Assembly (NCBI GenBank): GCA_022798855.1
Contig: JAAWNI010000004.1
Span: 1 to 26,661 of the forward strand
Direction: 5' to 3'
From: Lawsonibacter sp.
GTDB taxonomy: Bacteria; Bacillota; Clostridia; Oscillospirales; Oscillospiraceae
DNA: 26,661 nt
The notes beneath the pieces were generated by a model. The model was not told where the DNA came from. It did not search any database and saw nothing but the letters and a program-made list of their open reading frames with translations. This document shows, in pieces, positions 14,658 to 22,207 of the stretch (the stretch's first letter is position 1; each line of letters begins with the position of its first letter). The translations under genes and the position numbers were made by a program.

Positions 14658-15646
14658 TACTTCTTAGCCAGGTACTTGCGCAGGTCGAGGGCCACGGCTA
14701 CGATGATCACCAGGCCCTGGGCCACGAAGGTGTAGGCGGGGTCCACGCCCAGGAACTGCAGGCAGATTTTCAGGGCTTCGAAGACCAGCACGCCCACCAG
14801 GATGCCGGACACCCGGCCCACGCCGCCGTTGGCGGACACGCCGCCGATGGTACAGGCGGCGATGGCCTCCAGTTCGTAGCCGAAGCCGGTGGCGGTGGAC
14901 GCGCCGCCGGCCTTGGCGCCCACCAGGAAGCCGGCCAGGCCGTACATCATGCCGGCCAGCAGGTAGATGCGGATGAGGGTGGCGGTGACGTTGACGCCGG
15001 CCACCTGGGCGGCGGACTCGTTGCCGCCGATGGCGTACATATATTTGCCGTGGCGGGTCTTGTTGTACAGGAACAGGAAGTAGATGCCCACGATGATGGC
15101 AAAGAAGGCCAGGTAGGGGACCTTCATGAAGGAGCCCAGGGCCACCTTGGAATAGCTGGACTTAAAGCCGCCCATGGGCTGGTTGTTGGTGATAATCTGG
15201 CAGGCGCCGTAGACGATGGTCTGCATACCCAGGGTGGCGATAAAGGGGGGGACCTTCAGGAAGGCAATGACACAGCCGTTGATGGCGCCGATGATGCCCA
15301 TGATAATCATCACAATAATCAGCGCCAGCCACCAGGGGATGTCAGGGAACCAGGGGAGCATACGGGCGGCGTAGTCGATGTCCTGGAGCATCATGGCGGC
15401 CAGACAGGCGGCCAGGCCCACCTGGCGGCCGGCGGACAGGTCGGTGCCCTTGGTAATCAGGCAGCCGGACACGCCGCAGGCGATGATGAACCGGGGGGAC
15501 ATGTTGGTGAACAGGTTGCTGAAGTTGCGGATGGTGAAGAAGTTCTTGGAGGTCAGGCCGGTAAAGATGGCCAGCAGCAGCACCAGCAGGATGATGGCGT
15601 TGTCTGACATAAACTTCATAACATTGAACGAATTCTTTTTCTCCAT
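14657..15646 (-). CDS. mglC: Galactose/methyl-galactoside ABC transporter permease MglC, 329 aa
   Basis: Membrane subunit of a carbohydrate ABC importer (BPD_transp_2 type, like MglC and RbsC). About 9-10 hydrophobic segments, with the family landmarks TKGTDLSAGRQVGLAACLAA (66-85), PPFIATLGMQTIVYG (about 132-146), and the ATPase-contact region YAIGGNESAAQVAGVNV (about 201-217). GGVSANGGVGRVSGILVGV near the C-terminus is typical. ATG has AGGAGG upstream that overlaps the mglA stop region (15-nt gap), so the two are co-transcribed and probably coupled. Length matches the ~330-residue family. The galactose assignment comes from mglB and the adjacent gal genes. Confidence 0.93.
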   Translation of the reverse strand: MEKKNSFNVMKFMSDNAIILLVLLLAIFTGLTSKNFFTIRNFSNLFTNMSPRFIIACGVSGCLITKGTDLSAGRQVGLAACLAAMMLQDIDYAARMLPWFPDIPWWLALIIVMIIMGIIGAINGCVIAFLKVPPFIATLGMQTIVYGACQIITNNQPMGGFKSSYSKVALGSFMKVPYLAFFAIIVGIYFLFLYNKTRHGKYMYAIGGNESAAQVAGVNVTATLIRIYLLAGMMYGLAGFLVGAKAGGASTATGFGYELEAIAACTIGGVSANGGVGRVSGILVGVLVFEALKICLQFLGVDPAYTFVAQGLVIIVAVALDLRKYLAKK

Positions 15647-15661
15647 GGTTTTCTCTCCTCC

Positions 15662-17170
15662 TTACTCAAATTGGGTGGCCAGAGCCATGATATTTTCCTG
15701 ATTGGCGTCCTTGCCGTCGATGAAGCCGGTGACCCGGCCGTCGCACATGACCATGATCCGGTCGGCCATGCCGATCAGCTCGCTCATCTCGGAGGAGATC
15801 ATGATGATGCTCTTGCCCTGCTTGGCCAGCTCGGCGATGATGCAGTATATCTCATATTTCGCGCCCACGTCGATGCCGCGGGTAGGCTCGTCCATGATAA
15901 ACACGTCCGGGTCGTTGGCCAGCCAGCGGCTGATGAGCACCTTCTGCTGGTTGCCGCCGGACAGCGACTGGATCTGAGTCTTGGAGGAGGGCGTCTTGAT
16001 GGACAGCTTGGCCACGTTGTCCTGCACCAGCTTTTCGATCTTGCCGTCGTCCAGCATCATGCCGCCGATGAGGTACTGGTTCAGGGAGGCGATGGACACG
16101 TTGTCCGCGATGGACAGCACCCCCAGGATGCCGGTGGCCCGGCGGTCCTCGGTGAGCAGGGCGATGCCGTTCTTAATGGCGTCCTTGGGCTGGTTGATGT
16201 TCAGCTCCTTGCCCTTGTAGATGATCCGGCCCGCGCTGTGGCACCGCAGGCCGAACAGGCCCTCCATCAGCTCGGTGCGCTGGGCGCCCACCAGGCCGGC
16301 CACCCCCAGGATTTCCCCCTTGCGGACGGAGAAGGTGGCGTGGCGGAAGCTCTTGGGGTTGATGGAGGTGAAGTCCTCCACCTGGAAGACGGCCTCGCCG
16401 GGGACGTTGGCGCGCTGGGGATAGAGGTTGGACAGCTCCCGGCCCACCATTTTTGTAATGATGAAGTCGGTGGTCAGGCCTTTGGCATCCCAGGTACCCA
16501 CGTACTGGCCGTCGCGCATGATGGTGACCTCGTCGCTGATGCGGAGGATCTCGTCCATCTTGTGGGAGATGTAGACGATGGAGACGCCCTTGCTGCGCAG
16601 CTCGTTGACGATGGTGAACAGGGCCTCCACCTCGGCGGCGGTGAGGGAGGAGGTGGGCTCGTCCAGGATTAGCACCTTACAGTCGGCGGACACCGCCTTG
16701 GCGATCTCCACCAGTTGCATCTGGGACACGCTGAGGGTGCCCAGCTTGGCCTTGGGGTCATAGTTGAGGTGGACCTCCTTCAGCACCCGGGCGGCGTCCT
16801 CATACATCTTGTCGTGGTCGATGGTGACGATGGGGCCCATCCGCTTGGTGGGGTAGCGGCCCACATAGATGTTCTCCCCGATGCTGCGCTCCGGGATGGG
16901 CTGGAGCTCCTGGTGCACCATGGCGATGCCCCGGTGGAGGGCGTCCAGGGGTCCGTTGATGGACACCTTCTCCCCCTCGTAGACCACTTCGCCCTCGTCC
17001 ATGTGGTAGATGCCAAACATGCACTTCATCAGCGTGGACTTGCCGGCACCGTTCTCGCCCATCAGGGCGTGGACGGTGCCGGGGCGGAGTTTCAGCTGCG
17101 CGTGGTCCAGGGCCTTGACGCCGGGGAACGTCTTGACCACGCCACGCATTTCCAAACGATATTCTGACAA
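15662..17170 (-). CDS. mglA: Galactose/methyl-galactoside ABC transporter ATPase MglA, 502 aa
   Basis: Double-nucleotide-binding-domain ATPase that powers the sugar importer from the cytosol. I chose the TTG at 17168-17170 because GGGGGAG lies about 7 nt upstream and the product then begins SEYRLEMRGVVKTFPGVKAL, as expected; the longer frame upstream translates a dispersed repeat. Domain 1 has Walker A GENGAGKST at 38-46, the signature LSVSQMQLVEIAKA and Walker B VLILDEPTSSLTA. Domain 2 has the degenerate Walker A region GVAGLVGAQRTELMEGLFG normal for this family, LSGGNQQKV and VFIMDEPTRGIDVG. It lies between mglB and mglC; a hairpin upstream may set its level below mglB. Confidence 0.94.
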   Translation of the reverse strand: MSEYRLEMRGVVKTFPGVKALDHAQLKLRPGTVHALMGENGAGKSTLMKCMFGIYHMDEGEVVYEGEKVSINGPLDALHRGIAMVHQELQPIPERSIGENIYVGRYPTKRMGPIVTIDHDKMYEDAARVLKEVHLNYDPKAKLGTLSVSQMQLVEIAKAVSADCKVLILDEPTSSLTAAEVEALFTIVNELRSKGVSIVYISHKMDEILRISDEVTIMRDGQYVGTWDAKGLTTDFIITKMVGRELSNLYPQRANVPGEAVFQVEDFTSINPKSFRHATFSVRKGEILGVAGLVGAQRTELMEGLFGLRCHSAGRIIYKGKELNINQPKDAIKNGIALLTEDRRATGILGVLSIADNVSIASLNQYLIGGMMLDDGKIEKLVQDNVAKLSIKTPSSKTQIQSLSGGNQQKVLISRWLANDPDVFIMDEPTRGIDVGAKYEIYCIIAELAKQGKSIIMISSEMSELIGMADRIMVMCDGRVTGFIDGKDANQENIMALATQFE

Positions 17171-17222
17171 ATCACTTCTCCCCCTCTTCCTTATGATATG
17201 GAAATCAATATTTGATTTCACG

Positions 17223-17291
17223 GTAGGGCGCGGCGACCCCGGCGCGCCGGTTCTCCCGCCGGGGCGGCGTGCCCAGTCGCCACGCCCTACA
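17223..17291. repeat. Family B repeat, copy B3, in the mglB-mglA gap
   Basis: GTAGGGCG (17223-17230) is inverted at CGCCCTAC (17283-17290). The interior GGCGACCCCGGCGCGCC matches B1 closely. It will be transcribed within the mgl mRNA and fold strongly. Confidence 0.75.
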
Positions 17292-17299
17292 TGCCGGTC

Positions 17300-17340
17300 T
17301 ATAAAGAAGGGTGCGTGCGCACCTGCGCACGCACCCCTTT
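17300..17340 (-). terminator. Stem-loop (partial terminator or mRNA stabiliser) after mglB
   Basis: GGGTGCGTGCGC / GCGCACGCACCC stem with a short loop and one bulged C; on the minus strand it is followed by TTCTTTATAG. Being inside the operon just after the binding-protein gene, it is well placed to protect mglB mRNA or reduce read-through, as is common in ABC sugar operons. Confidence 0.7.
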
Positions 17341-17354
17341 GAAACATCAGATGA

Positions 17355-18425
17355 TTATTTCACAAAGTCCTTGGCGTTGTCGGGAGTGACCTTCACGTAG
17401 TCAACATACACGCTCTGGTTGCCGGCGCTGTAGGTGGCGCCGCCCAGCAGCTTCTCCATCTCCTCCACGGCGGCGGTGGCCTGGCCCACGGCGTCGTTCA
17501 GCACGGTGCCGGTCATGTTGCCGTTCATAACCTCGTTCAGAGCGGCATCCAGGGCGTCCACGCCCACCAGGTAAATGTCCTCGTTGACCTTGCGGCCGGC
17601 GGCCTGGATGGACTGGAGGGCGCCGATGGCCATGTCGTCGTTGTTGCAGAAGACGACCTCGATCTGGTCGCCGAACTGAGCCAGGTCGTTGGCGCAGATG
17701 GTCTGGCCCTTCTCACGGTCCCAATCGCCGCGCTGCAGGTCCAGCTCCTCGACCTCGATGCCGGCGTCCTTCAGGGCCTTGACGGAGTACTCGGTGCGCA
17801 GCTGGGCGTCGATGTTCTCGGGGTCGCCCTGGATCATGATGTAGGAAACCTTGCCGTCGCCGTTGATGTCGCCCTTGTTGGGGGTTTCCAGGATCAGCTC
17901 GCCCTGGAAGGTGCCGGACTGGGCGGCGTCGCAGCCCACATAGACCAGCTTGTCATAGGCGGACATCTGCTCGGCAGTGGGCTCACGGTTGATGAGCACG
18001 GTGGGCACGCCGGCGGCCTTCACGGTGGCGATGATGGAGTCGGCGGCGGAGGTCATGCAGGGGTTGATAATCAGAGCGTCCACACCCTGGGTGATGAAGG
18101 TGTTGATCTGCTCGTTCTGCTTGGACTGGTCGTTGTTGCCGTCCACGGTGGTGACCTTGTAGCCCTTGCCTTCCAGGATCTCCTGGAGGGCGTTGCGGTA
18201 GGTGGTCATAAAGGCATCGTCGAACTTATAGATGCACACGCCAACGGTGCCGCCGCCGGCGGGGGCGTCGGGGATGCTGCTGGCATCGCCGCCCTGGGGC
18301 TGAGAGGCGCTGCTGGGGGGATTGGTGGTGCTGCCGCCGTTGTTGGCGGGCTCCTTGGGGCCGCAGCCGGCCAGCAGGCCAAGGCTCATCACAGCGGCAA
18401 GCGCAAGAGCAAGTGTCTTCTTCAT
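17355..18425 (-). CDS. mglB: Galactose/glucose-binding lipoprotein MglB, 356 aa
   Basis: Solute-binding lipoprotein that delivers galactose or glucose to MglA-MglC outside the membrane. ATG 18425 has AGGAGG about 9 nt upstream. Lipobox LLAGC puts the lipidated Cys at 21; a flexible Asn/Ser/Pro/Gly linker spans 22-59. The binding fold covers 60-355. Residues matching E. coli MglB ligands are present: YKFDDAF (66-72), INREP (145-149), DAQLR (206-210), Trp235, NND at 261-263, Asp290 and Asn310; the E. coli His152 position is Asn204 here (DPENID). The calcium-loop pattern DINGDGKVS is at 186-194. First gene of the mgl operon, facing galK across a shared promoter region. Confidence 0.94.
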   Translation of the reverse strand: MKKTLALALAAVMSLGLLAGCGPKEPANNGGSTTNPPSSASQPQGGDASSIPDAPAGGGTVGVCIYKFDDAFMTTYRNALQEILEGKGYKVTTVDGNNDQSKQNEQINTFITQGVDALIINPCMTSAADSIIATVKAAGVPTVLINREPTAEQMSAYDKLVYVGCDAAQSGTFQGELILETPNKGDINGDGKVSYIMIQGDPENIDAQLRTEYSVKALKDAGIEVEELDLQRGDWDREKGQTICANDLAQFGDQIEVVFCNNDDMAIGALQSIQAAGRKVNEDIYLVGVDALDAALNEVMNGNMTGTVLNDAVGQATAAVEEMEKLLGGATYSAGNQSVYVDYVKVTPDNAKDFVK

Positions 18426-18486
18426 TCTGAAATTCCTCCTATAAATTGTTTGGTTTATCCCGCGGCCTGGGGCAGGCCCAATCCGC

Positions 18487-18515
18487 ACTATACATTTTAG
18501 AGTCTGGGCTGTGAA
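18487..18515 (-). promoter_or_regulatory. Promoter of the mgl operon
   Basis: Minus-strand TTCACA (18510-18515), 17-bp spacer, TATAGT (18487-18492). The ~55-nt leader begins with a GGCCTG/CAGGCC hairpin (18464-18478). Confidence 0.8.
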
Positions 18516-18553
18516 AAAACGATAGAAAATTCTTGGATGAACCATGAAAAAAC
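18512..18553. promoter_or_regulatory. Direct repeats TGAAAAAAC, candidate regulator sites upstream of mglB
   Basis: Exact 9-bp copies at 18512-18520 and 18545-18553, start-to-start distance 33 bp (about three helical turns). The proximal copy touches the mglB -35, the arrangement used by AraC-family activators. Binding by the YesN-type regulator is an inference. Confidence 0.45.
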
Positions 18554-18570
18554 TTTGTTTTTTTCGGGAG

Positions 18571-18596
18571 CCCTCCGGAATCTCTTGCCCGGAGGG
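18571..18596. promoter_or_regulatory. Inverted repeat around the galK -35, candidate operator
   Basis: CCCTCCGG (18571-18578) and CCGGAGGG (18589-18596), 10 nt apart, enclosing most of the galK -35 TTGCCC. The location suits a repressor site or, less likely, an activator site. Confidence 0.45.
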
Positions 18597-18613
18597 GGCC
18601 GGCGTGCTATAAT
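18585..18613 (+). promoter_or_regulatory. Promoter of galK
   Basis: TTGCCC (18585-18590), 17-bp spacer, TATAAT (18608-18613) with extended -10 TGC. The start would be near 18620, leaving a leader of about 113 nt. Confidence 0.85.
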
Positions 18614-18640
18614 CCCAGTGACGCCCCAACCTTTTCCGCC

Positions 18641-18674
18641 GGTTTGGCGTATTGGCATGTTTCAAACAAGCCCT
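18641..18674. repeat. 34-nt sequence in the galK leader shared with 4952-4986
   Basis: 19 nt are identical (CATGTTTCAAACAAGCCCT, 18656-18674) and the preceding 15 nt are similar with one gap (GTTTGG-CGTATTGG against GTTTGGACGTTTTGA). Here it lies in the galK 5' leader. Downstream is a small hairpin GCCGC/GCGGC (18686-18706). Confidence 0.6.
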
Positions 18675-18732
18675 AATGGATGACCGCCGCAGGGTCCGCC
18701 CGCGGCAAATATTGAGAAAGAGGTGACGCCCT

Positions 18733-20028
18733 TTGAGTTCCTGCACTTCTCTTCTGGAGGCCCTGCGCGCCGGGGCCCATGACCAGGCCCTGTCCGCCCT
18801 GTACGCCCTGGACGGCGCGCAGGCCAGCGTCGACCGGGCCCGCGGCCGGGCCTGCCATGTGGTCCAGTCCCTGATGGACGCCTTCTCCCCCACTGGGGAT
18901 GCCGCCCTGTTCAGCGGCCCCGGCCGCACCGAGATCGGCGGCAACCACACCGACCACCAGCGTGGGCGGGTGCTGTGCGGCAGCGTAGATATGGACATGC
19001 TGGCCTGCGCCGCCCCCAATGGAACAAACATCGTCCGGGTCCAGTCGGAGGGCTACCCCGCCTTGGAGATCGGCCTGGAGGACCTGTCCGTCCGGGAGGG
19101 GGAGGGGAACACCTCCGCCGCCCTGGTCCGGGGGGTGGCCGCCAAGGTCCGGGAGCTGGGCTACCCCCTGTCCGGCTTCGACGCGTATATCACCTCCACC
19201 GTGCTGTCCGGCTCCGGGCTCAGCTCCTCCGCCGCCTATGAGACGCTGCTGGGCAATATCTTCAACCGCTTCTGCTGCGGCGGGGCCCTGGACGCCATCA
19301 CCATCGCCAAGATCGGCCAGTACGCCGAAAACGTCTACTTCGGCAAGCCCTGCGGCCTGATGGACCAGATGGGCTCCTCGGTGGGCGGCGCGGTGTTTAT
19401 CGACTTCAACGACCCCGGCAACCCGGTGGTGGAGAAGGTGGACTACGATTTCAGCCAGTCGGGCCACGCCCTGTGCATCGTGGACACCGCTTCCAGCCAC
19501 GGCGACCTCACCGACGACTACGCCGCCGTCACCCGGGAGATGGGGGCGGTGGCCGCCCACTTTGGAAAGAGCGTCCTGCGGGACGTGCCCCTGGAGGACT
19601 TCCACGCCGCCGTCCCCGCCCTGCGCCAGGAGTGCGGCGACCGGGCGGTGCTCCGGGCCATGCACTTCTACAGCGACGACCGCCGGGCCGCCCAGGAGGC
19701 CGGCGCGCTGAAACAGGGGAATTTTGAAGCCTTCCTGAATATGGTAAACGCTTCCGGCCTGTCCTCCTCCCTGTGCCTGCAAAACACCTGGTCCATCCAC
19801 GACCCCAAACAGCAGGCCATCCCCCTGGCCCTGACAGTAGGGGAGCACCTGCTGGACGGCATGGGGGCCATCCGGGTCCACGGCGGCGGCTTCGCCGGCA
19901 CCATCCAGGCCTGGGTGCCCGAGGAGTACCTCACCGTGTTCAAAAACGGCATAGAGGGGCTGTTCGGCCCGGGCAAGTGCCACGTGCTCCACATCCGCCC
20001 CGTCGGCGGCTGCGTGGTGGCGGAATAG
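18733..20028 (+). CDS. galK: Galactokinase, 431 aa
   Basis: Cytosolic GHMP kinase: galactose + ATP gives galactose-1-phosphate + ADP, first committed Leloir step. The start is TTG at 18733-18735 with AGAGGTG 7 nt upstream; no in-frame ATG gives the N-terminal domain. The galactokinase signature appears as GPGRTEIGGNHTDHQRG at 62-78, close to the usual GRVNLIGEHTDY. The ATP-binding GHMP motif is TVLSGSGLSSSAAYE at 156-170, and motif 3 is IRVHGGGFAGTIQAW near 385-399. Length is longer than E. coli GalK (382) by an N-terminal extension of about 40 residues, which is normal in this clostridial subgroup. It is divergent from mglB and followed by galT on the same strand. Confidence 0.93.
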   Translation: MSSCTSLLEALRAGAHDQALSALYALDGAQASVDRARGRACHVVQSLMDAFSPTGDAALFSGPGRTEIGGNHTDHQRGRVLCGSVDMDMLACAAPNGTNIVRVQSEGYPALEIGLEDLSVREGEGNTSAALVRGVAAKVRELGYPLSGFDAYITSTVLSGSGLSSSAAYETLLGNIFNRFCCGGALDAITIAKIGQYAENVYFGKPCGLMDQMGSSVGGAVFIDFNDPGNPVVEKVDYDFSQSGHALCIVDTASSHGDLTDDYAAVTREMGAVAAHFGKSVLRDVPLEDFHAAVPALRQECGDRAVLRAMHFYSDDRRAAQEAGALKQGNFEAFLNMVNASGLSSSLCLQNTWSIHDPKQQAIPLALTVGEHLLDGMGAIRVHGGGFAGTIQAWVPEEYLTVFKNGIEGLFGPGKCHVLHIRPVGGCVVAE

Positions 20029-20034
20029 AAAATC

Positions 20035-20117
20035 TGTAGGGCGGGACGACCCGGCCCGCCGCCCCCGTGGAATATCTCTTACAACAGCACGGCGCGCCGA
20101 GGCCGTCGCACCCTACA
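20035..20117. repeat. Family B repeat, copy B4, after galK
   Basis: Starts TGTAGGGCGGGACGACCCGG and ends CGCACCCTACA. It begins 6 nt after the galK stop. The middle (about 20066-20090) is an AT-richer insert not seen in B2. Confidence 0.75.
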
Positions 20118-20143
20118 TTAAGTGCAGGTAACAAGGAGGGGAC

Positions 20144-20273
20144 GGAATCCCTCCACCATCGCTTGACAGCGATGGTCCCCCTCCCTTTGACAAGGGAGGC
20201 TTTTGGGGCGCGAACCTTCAGCCCCCCTTGTTAAAGGGGGGAGGGCCGCCGCGAAGCGGTGGCGGGGGGATTC
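20144..20273. repeat. Family A palindromic repeat, copy A4, between galK and galT
   Basis: GGAATCC at the left and GGGGGGATTC at the right, with hairpins CCATCGCTTGACAGCGATGG and CCCCCTTGTTAAAGGGGG. The central spacer is shorter than in A1. It lies in the galK-galT mRNA and ends 43 nt before galT. Confidence 0.8.
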
Positions 20274-20316
20274 TCCAGAAGGATGCATTGATGACAAAAT
20301 AAGGAGATGTTTTCCT

Positions 20317-21813
20317 ATGATCGATATTGCCATTGCCAAGCTGGCCGACTACGCCGAACACGCCGACCTTATTTCGGAGTGCGAGCGCATCTGGGCCATC
20401 AACACAATACTGGATGTATTAAAGCTGGACAGCTATACAGAACCAGAACGAAATTGGGACCCGAAGGCTGTGGAGCTGGCCCCCATCCTGGAGGAGCTGC
20501 TGGACGACGCCTACGCCCGGGGGGTGCTCACCGAAAACTCTGTGGTCTACCGGGACCTGTTCGATACCGAGCTTATGGGGCGGCTTACCCCCCGGCCCTC
20601 CTGGGTCATTGAGAAGTTCCAGTACATCTGCCATGGCGACCCCAAAGCGGCCACCGACTGGTACTACGCCTTCAGCCAGGACACCAACTACATCCGCCGG
20701 GACCGCATCGCCAAGGACATCCAGTGGAAGGCCCCCACCGAGTACGGCGACCTGGACATCACCATCAACCTGTCCAAGCCGGAGAAGGACCCCAAGGCCA
20801 TCGCCGCCGCCAAGAACCTGCCCGCCTCCGCATACCCCCGGTGCCAGCTGTGCGCCGAGAATGAGGGCTACGCCGGCCGCGTCAACCACCCCGCCCGGCA
20901 GAACCACCGCGTCGTCCCCATCACCATCAACGGCTCCCCCTGGTTCCTCCAGTACTCCCCCTACGTCTACTACAACGAGCACTGTATCTGCCTGAACAGC
21001 GTCCATACCCCCATGAAGATCGACCGGGCCTGCTTCGCCAAGCTGCTGGACTTCGTCCGCCAGTTCCCCCACTACTTCGTGGGCTCCAACGCCGATTTGC
21101 CCATTGTGGGCGGCTCCATCCTGGCCCACGACCACTTCCAGGGCGGACACTACACCTTCGCCATGGAGAAGGCTCCGGTGGAAACACCCTTCACCTTCCC
21201 CGGCTATGAGGACGTGGAAGCGGGCATCGTCAAGTGGCCCATGTCGGTGGTGCGCATTGCCAGCGAAAATCCCGACCGGCTCATCGACCTGGCGGACAAG
21301 ATCCTCACCGCCTGGCGGGGCTACACCGACGAGAGCGCCGTCATTTTCGCCGAGACGGACGGTGAGCCCCACAACACCATCACCCCCATCGCCCGGATGC
21401 GGGACGGGAAATTCGAGCTGGACCTGGTGCTCCGGAACAACCTGACCACAGAGGAGCACCCCTTGGGCCTGTACCACCCCCACGCCGAGCTCCACCACAT
21501 CAAAAAGGAGAACATCGGCCTGATCGAGGTGATGGGCCTGGCCGTCCTCCCCGCCCGCCTGAAGGAGGAGCTGGCCGCCGTGGCCGACTGCCTGGCTTCC
21601 GGCTCCGACCTGCGGGCCAGCGGGCTGACGGAGAAGCACGCCGATTGGGCGGAGGGCTTTGCCGGGAATTACACCATTACCAAAGAGAACGCCCTGGATA
21701 TCGTCCAGAAGGAGGCAGGCCTGGTCTTCGCCCAGGTGCTGGAGCACGCCGGGGTGTACAAGCGCACCCCCGAGGGCAAGGAAGCTTTCCTCCGGTTCCT
21801 GAACAGCCTGTAA
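20317..21813 (+). CDS. galT: UDP-glucose--hexose-1-phosphate uridylyltransferase (Firmicutes-type GalT), 498 aa
   Basis: Cytosolic Leloir enzyme: galactose-1-phosphate + UDP-glucose gives glucose-1-phosphate + UDP-galactose through a uridylyl-histidine. Start ATG 20317 follows AAGGAG by 10 nt; an upstream in-frame ATG lies in repeat A4 and is rejected. The length of about 500 and the N-terminal helical domain (IAIAKLADYA...) define the Gram-positive GalT type rather than the ~350-residue E. coli type. The active-site HDHFQ is at 271-275 in GGSILAHDHFQGG, matching HxHxQ. Other features are CQLC at 176-179, NHPARQNHRVVPI, and LGLYHPHAELHHIKKENIGLIE in the C-terminal domain. No promoter is obvious in the 288-nt gap after galK, so it is probably read from the galK promoter through repeats B4 and A4. 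Confidence 0.96.
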   Translation: MIDIAIAKLADYAEHADLISECERIWAINTILDVLKLDSYTEPERNWDPKAVELAPILEELLDDAYARGVLTENSVVYRDLFDTELMGRLTPRPSWVIEKFQYICHGDPKAATDWYYAFSQDTNYIRRDRIAKDIQWKAPTEYGDLDITINLSKPEKDPKAIAAAKNLPASAYPRCQLCAENEGYAGRVNHPARQNHRVVPITINGSPWFLQYSPYVYYNEHCICLNSVHTPMKIDRACFAKLLDFVRQFPHYFVGSNADLPIVGGSILAHDHFQGGHYTFAMEKAPVETPFTFPGYEDVEAGIVKWPMSVVRIASENPDRLIDLADKILTAWRGYTDESAVIFAETDGEPHNTITPIARMRDGKFELDLVLRNNLTTEEHPLGLYHPHAELHHIKKENIGLIEVMGLAVLPARLKEELAAVADCLASGSDLRASGLTEKHADWAEGFAGNYTITKENALDIVQKEAGLVFAQVLEHAGVYKRTPEGKEAFLRFLNSL

Positions 21814-21823
21814 ACGCAATGAG

Positions 21824-21852
21824 GCCCCCCGCCAGCGGCGGGGGGCTTTTTT
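21824..21852 (+). terminator. Intrinsic terminator of galKT
   Basis: GCCCCCCGCC, loop AGC, GGCGGGGGGC, then six T. It starts 10 nt after the galT stop. Textbook form. Confidence 0.96.
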
Positions 21853-21921
21853 GTATAGGGAAAACCACGCTAACGGCGGCGGTGGCCAGGGGGATTCTTT
21901 TCTTAGAGCTGTTTTTTTGTC

Positions 21922-22114
21922 GGAATCCCCCCGCCCCTTCGGGGCACCCCCCTTTGACAAGGGGGGCTTGGGTGCTTGAAGGCCCCGGTCCCGCTCCAAA
22001 GGCCCCCTTGCTAAAGGCTGCGCCCGCAGGCGCGTTTCGAGGTCAACCGCCGCAAAGCGGCGGCTCTTAGACCGAGATGGCTGGCAGCGGCGCAAGCCGC
22101 TGACTGGGGGATTC
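21922..22114. repeat. Family A palindromic repeat, copy A5, inverted and interrupted
   Basis: Orientation is opposite to A1: CTTGAAGGCCCCGGTCC and GCTCCAAAGGCCCCCTTGC are the reverse complement of the A1 centre. Its right conserved hairpin is broken after CTAAAG by about 60 nt containing CAACCGCCGCAAAGCGGCGG, after which the copy resumes (GGCTGGCAGCGGCGCAAGCCG, GGGGGATTC). A lone GGGGGATTC at 21889-21897 suggests the remains of a further copy. The whole gap 21853-22207 is repeat material; no gene is seen. Confidence 0.75.
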
Positions 22115-22140
22115 TGTTTTATTGGCAGTTCTTCTGTAAG

Positions 22141-22194
22141 CGGAATCCCCCGCCACGGCTGCAACCTGCCCCCCTCTCAGAGGGGGGCTTTTTT
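22141..22194 (+). repeat. Family A half copy ending in a terminator-like hairpin
   Basis: GGAATCCCCC at 22142 starts the half copy; the hairpin GCCCCCCTCT / AGAGGGGGGC (22168-22188) is followed by six T on the plus strand. On the minus strand, the direction of the methyltransferase, the tail is not T-rich, so it would be a weak terminator for that gene. Confidence 0.65.
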
Positions 22195-22207
22195 GACAGC
22201 ATATCGA

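Noticed and set aside
17171..17347. Upstream extension of mglA to an ATG at 17347
   Set aside because: It would translate repeat B3 and the stem-loop; the TTG at 17170 has a ribosome site and gives the normal family N-terminus.
4968..18674. The two 19-nt identical direct repeats as attachment sites of a 13.7-kb mobile element
   Set aside because: The interval contains guaA and other normal-composition genes and no integrase, so an excisable element is implausible.
18426..19031. Upstream extension of mglB to 19031
   Set aside because: It would run through the divergent promoters and into galK; ATG 18425 has a ribosome site, signal peptide and lipobox.
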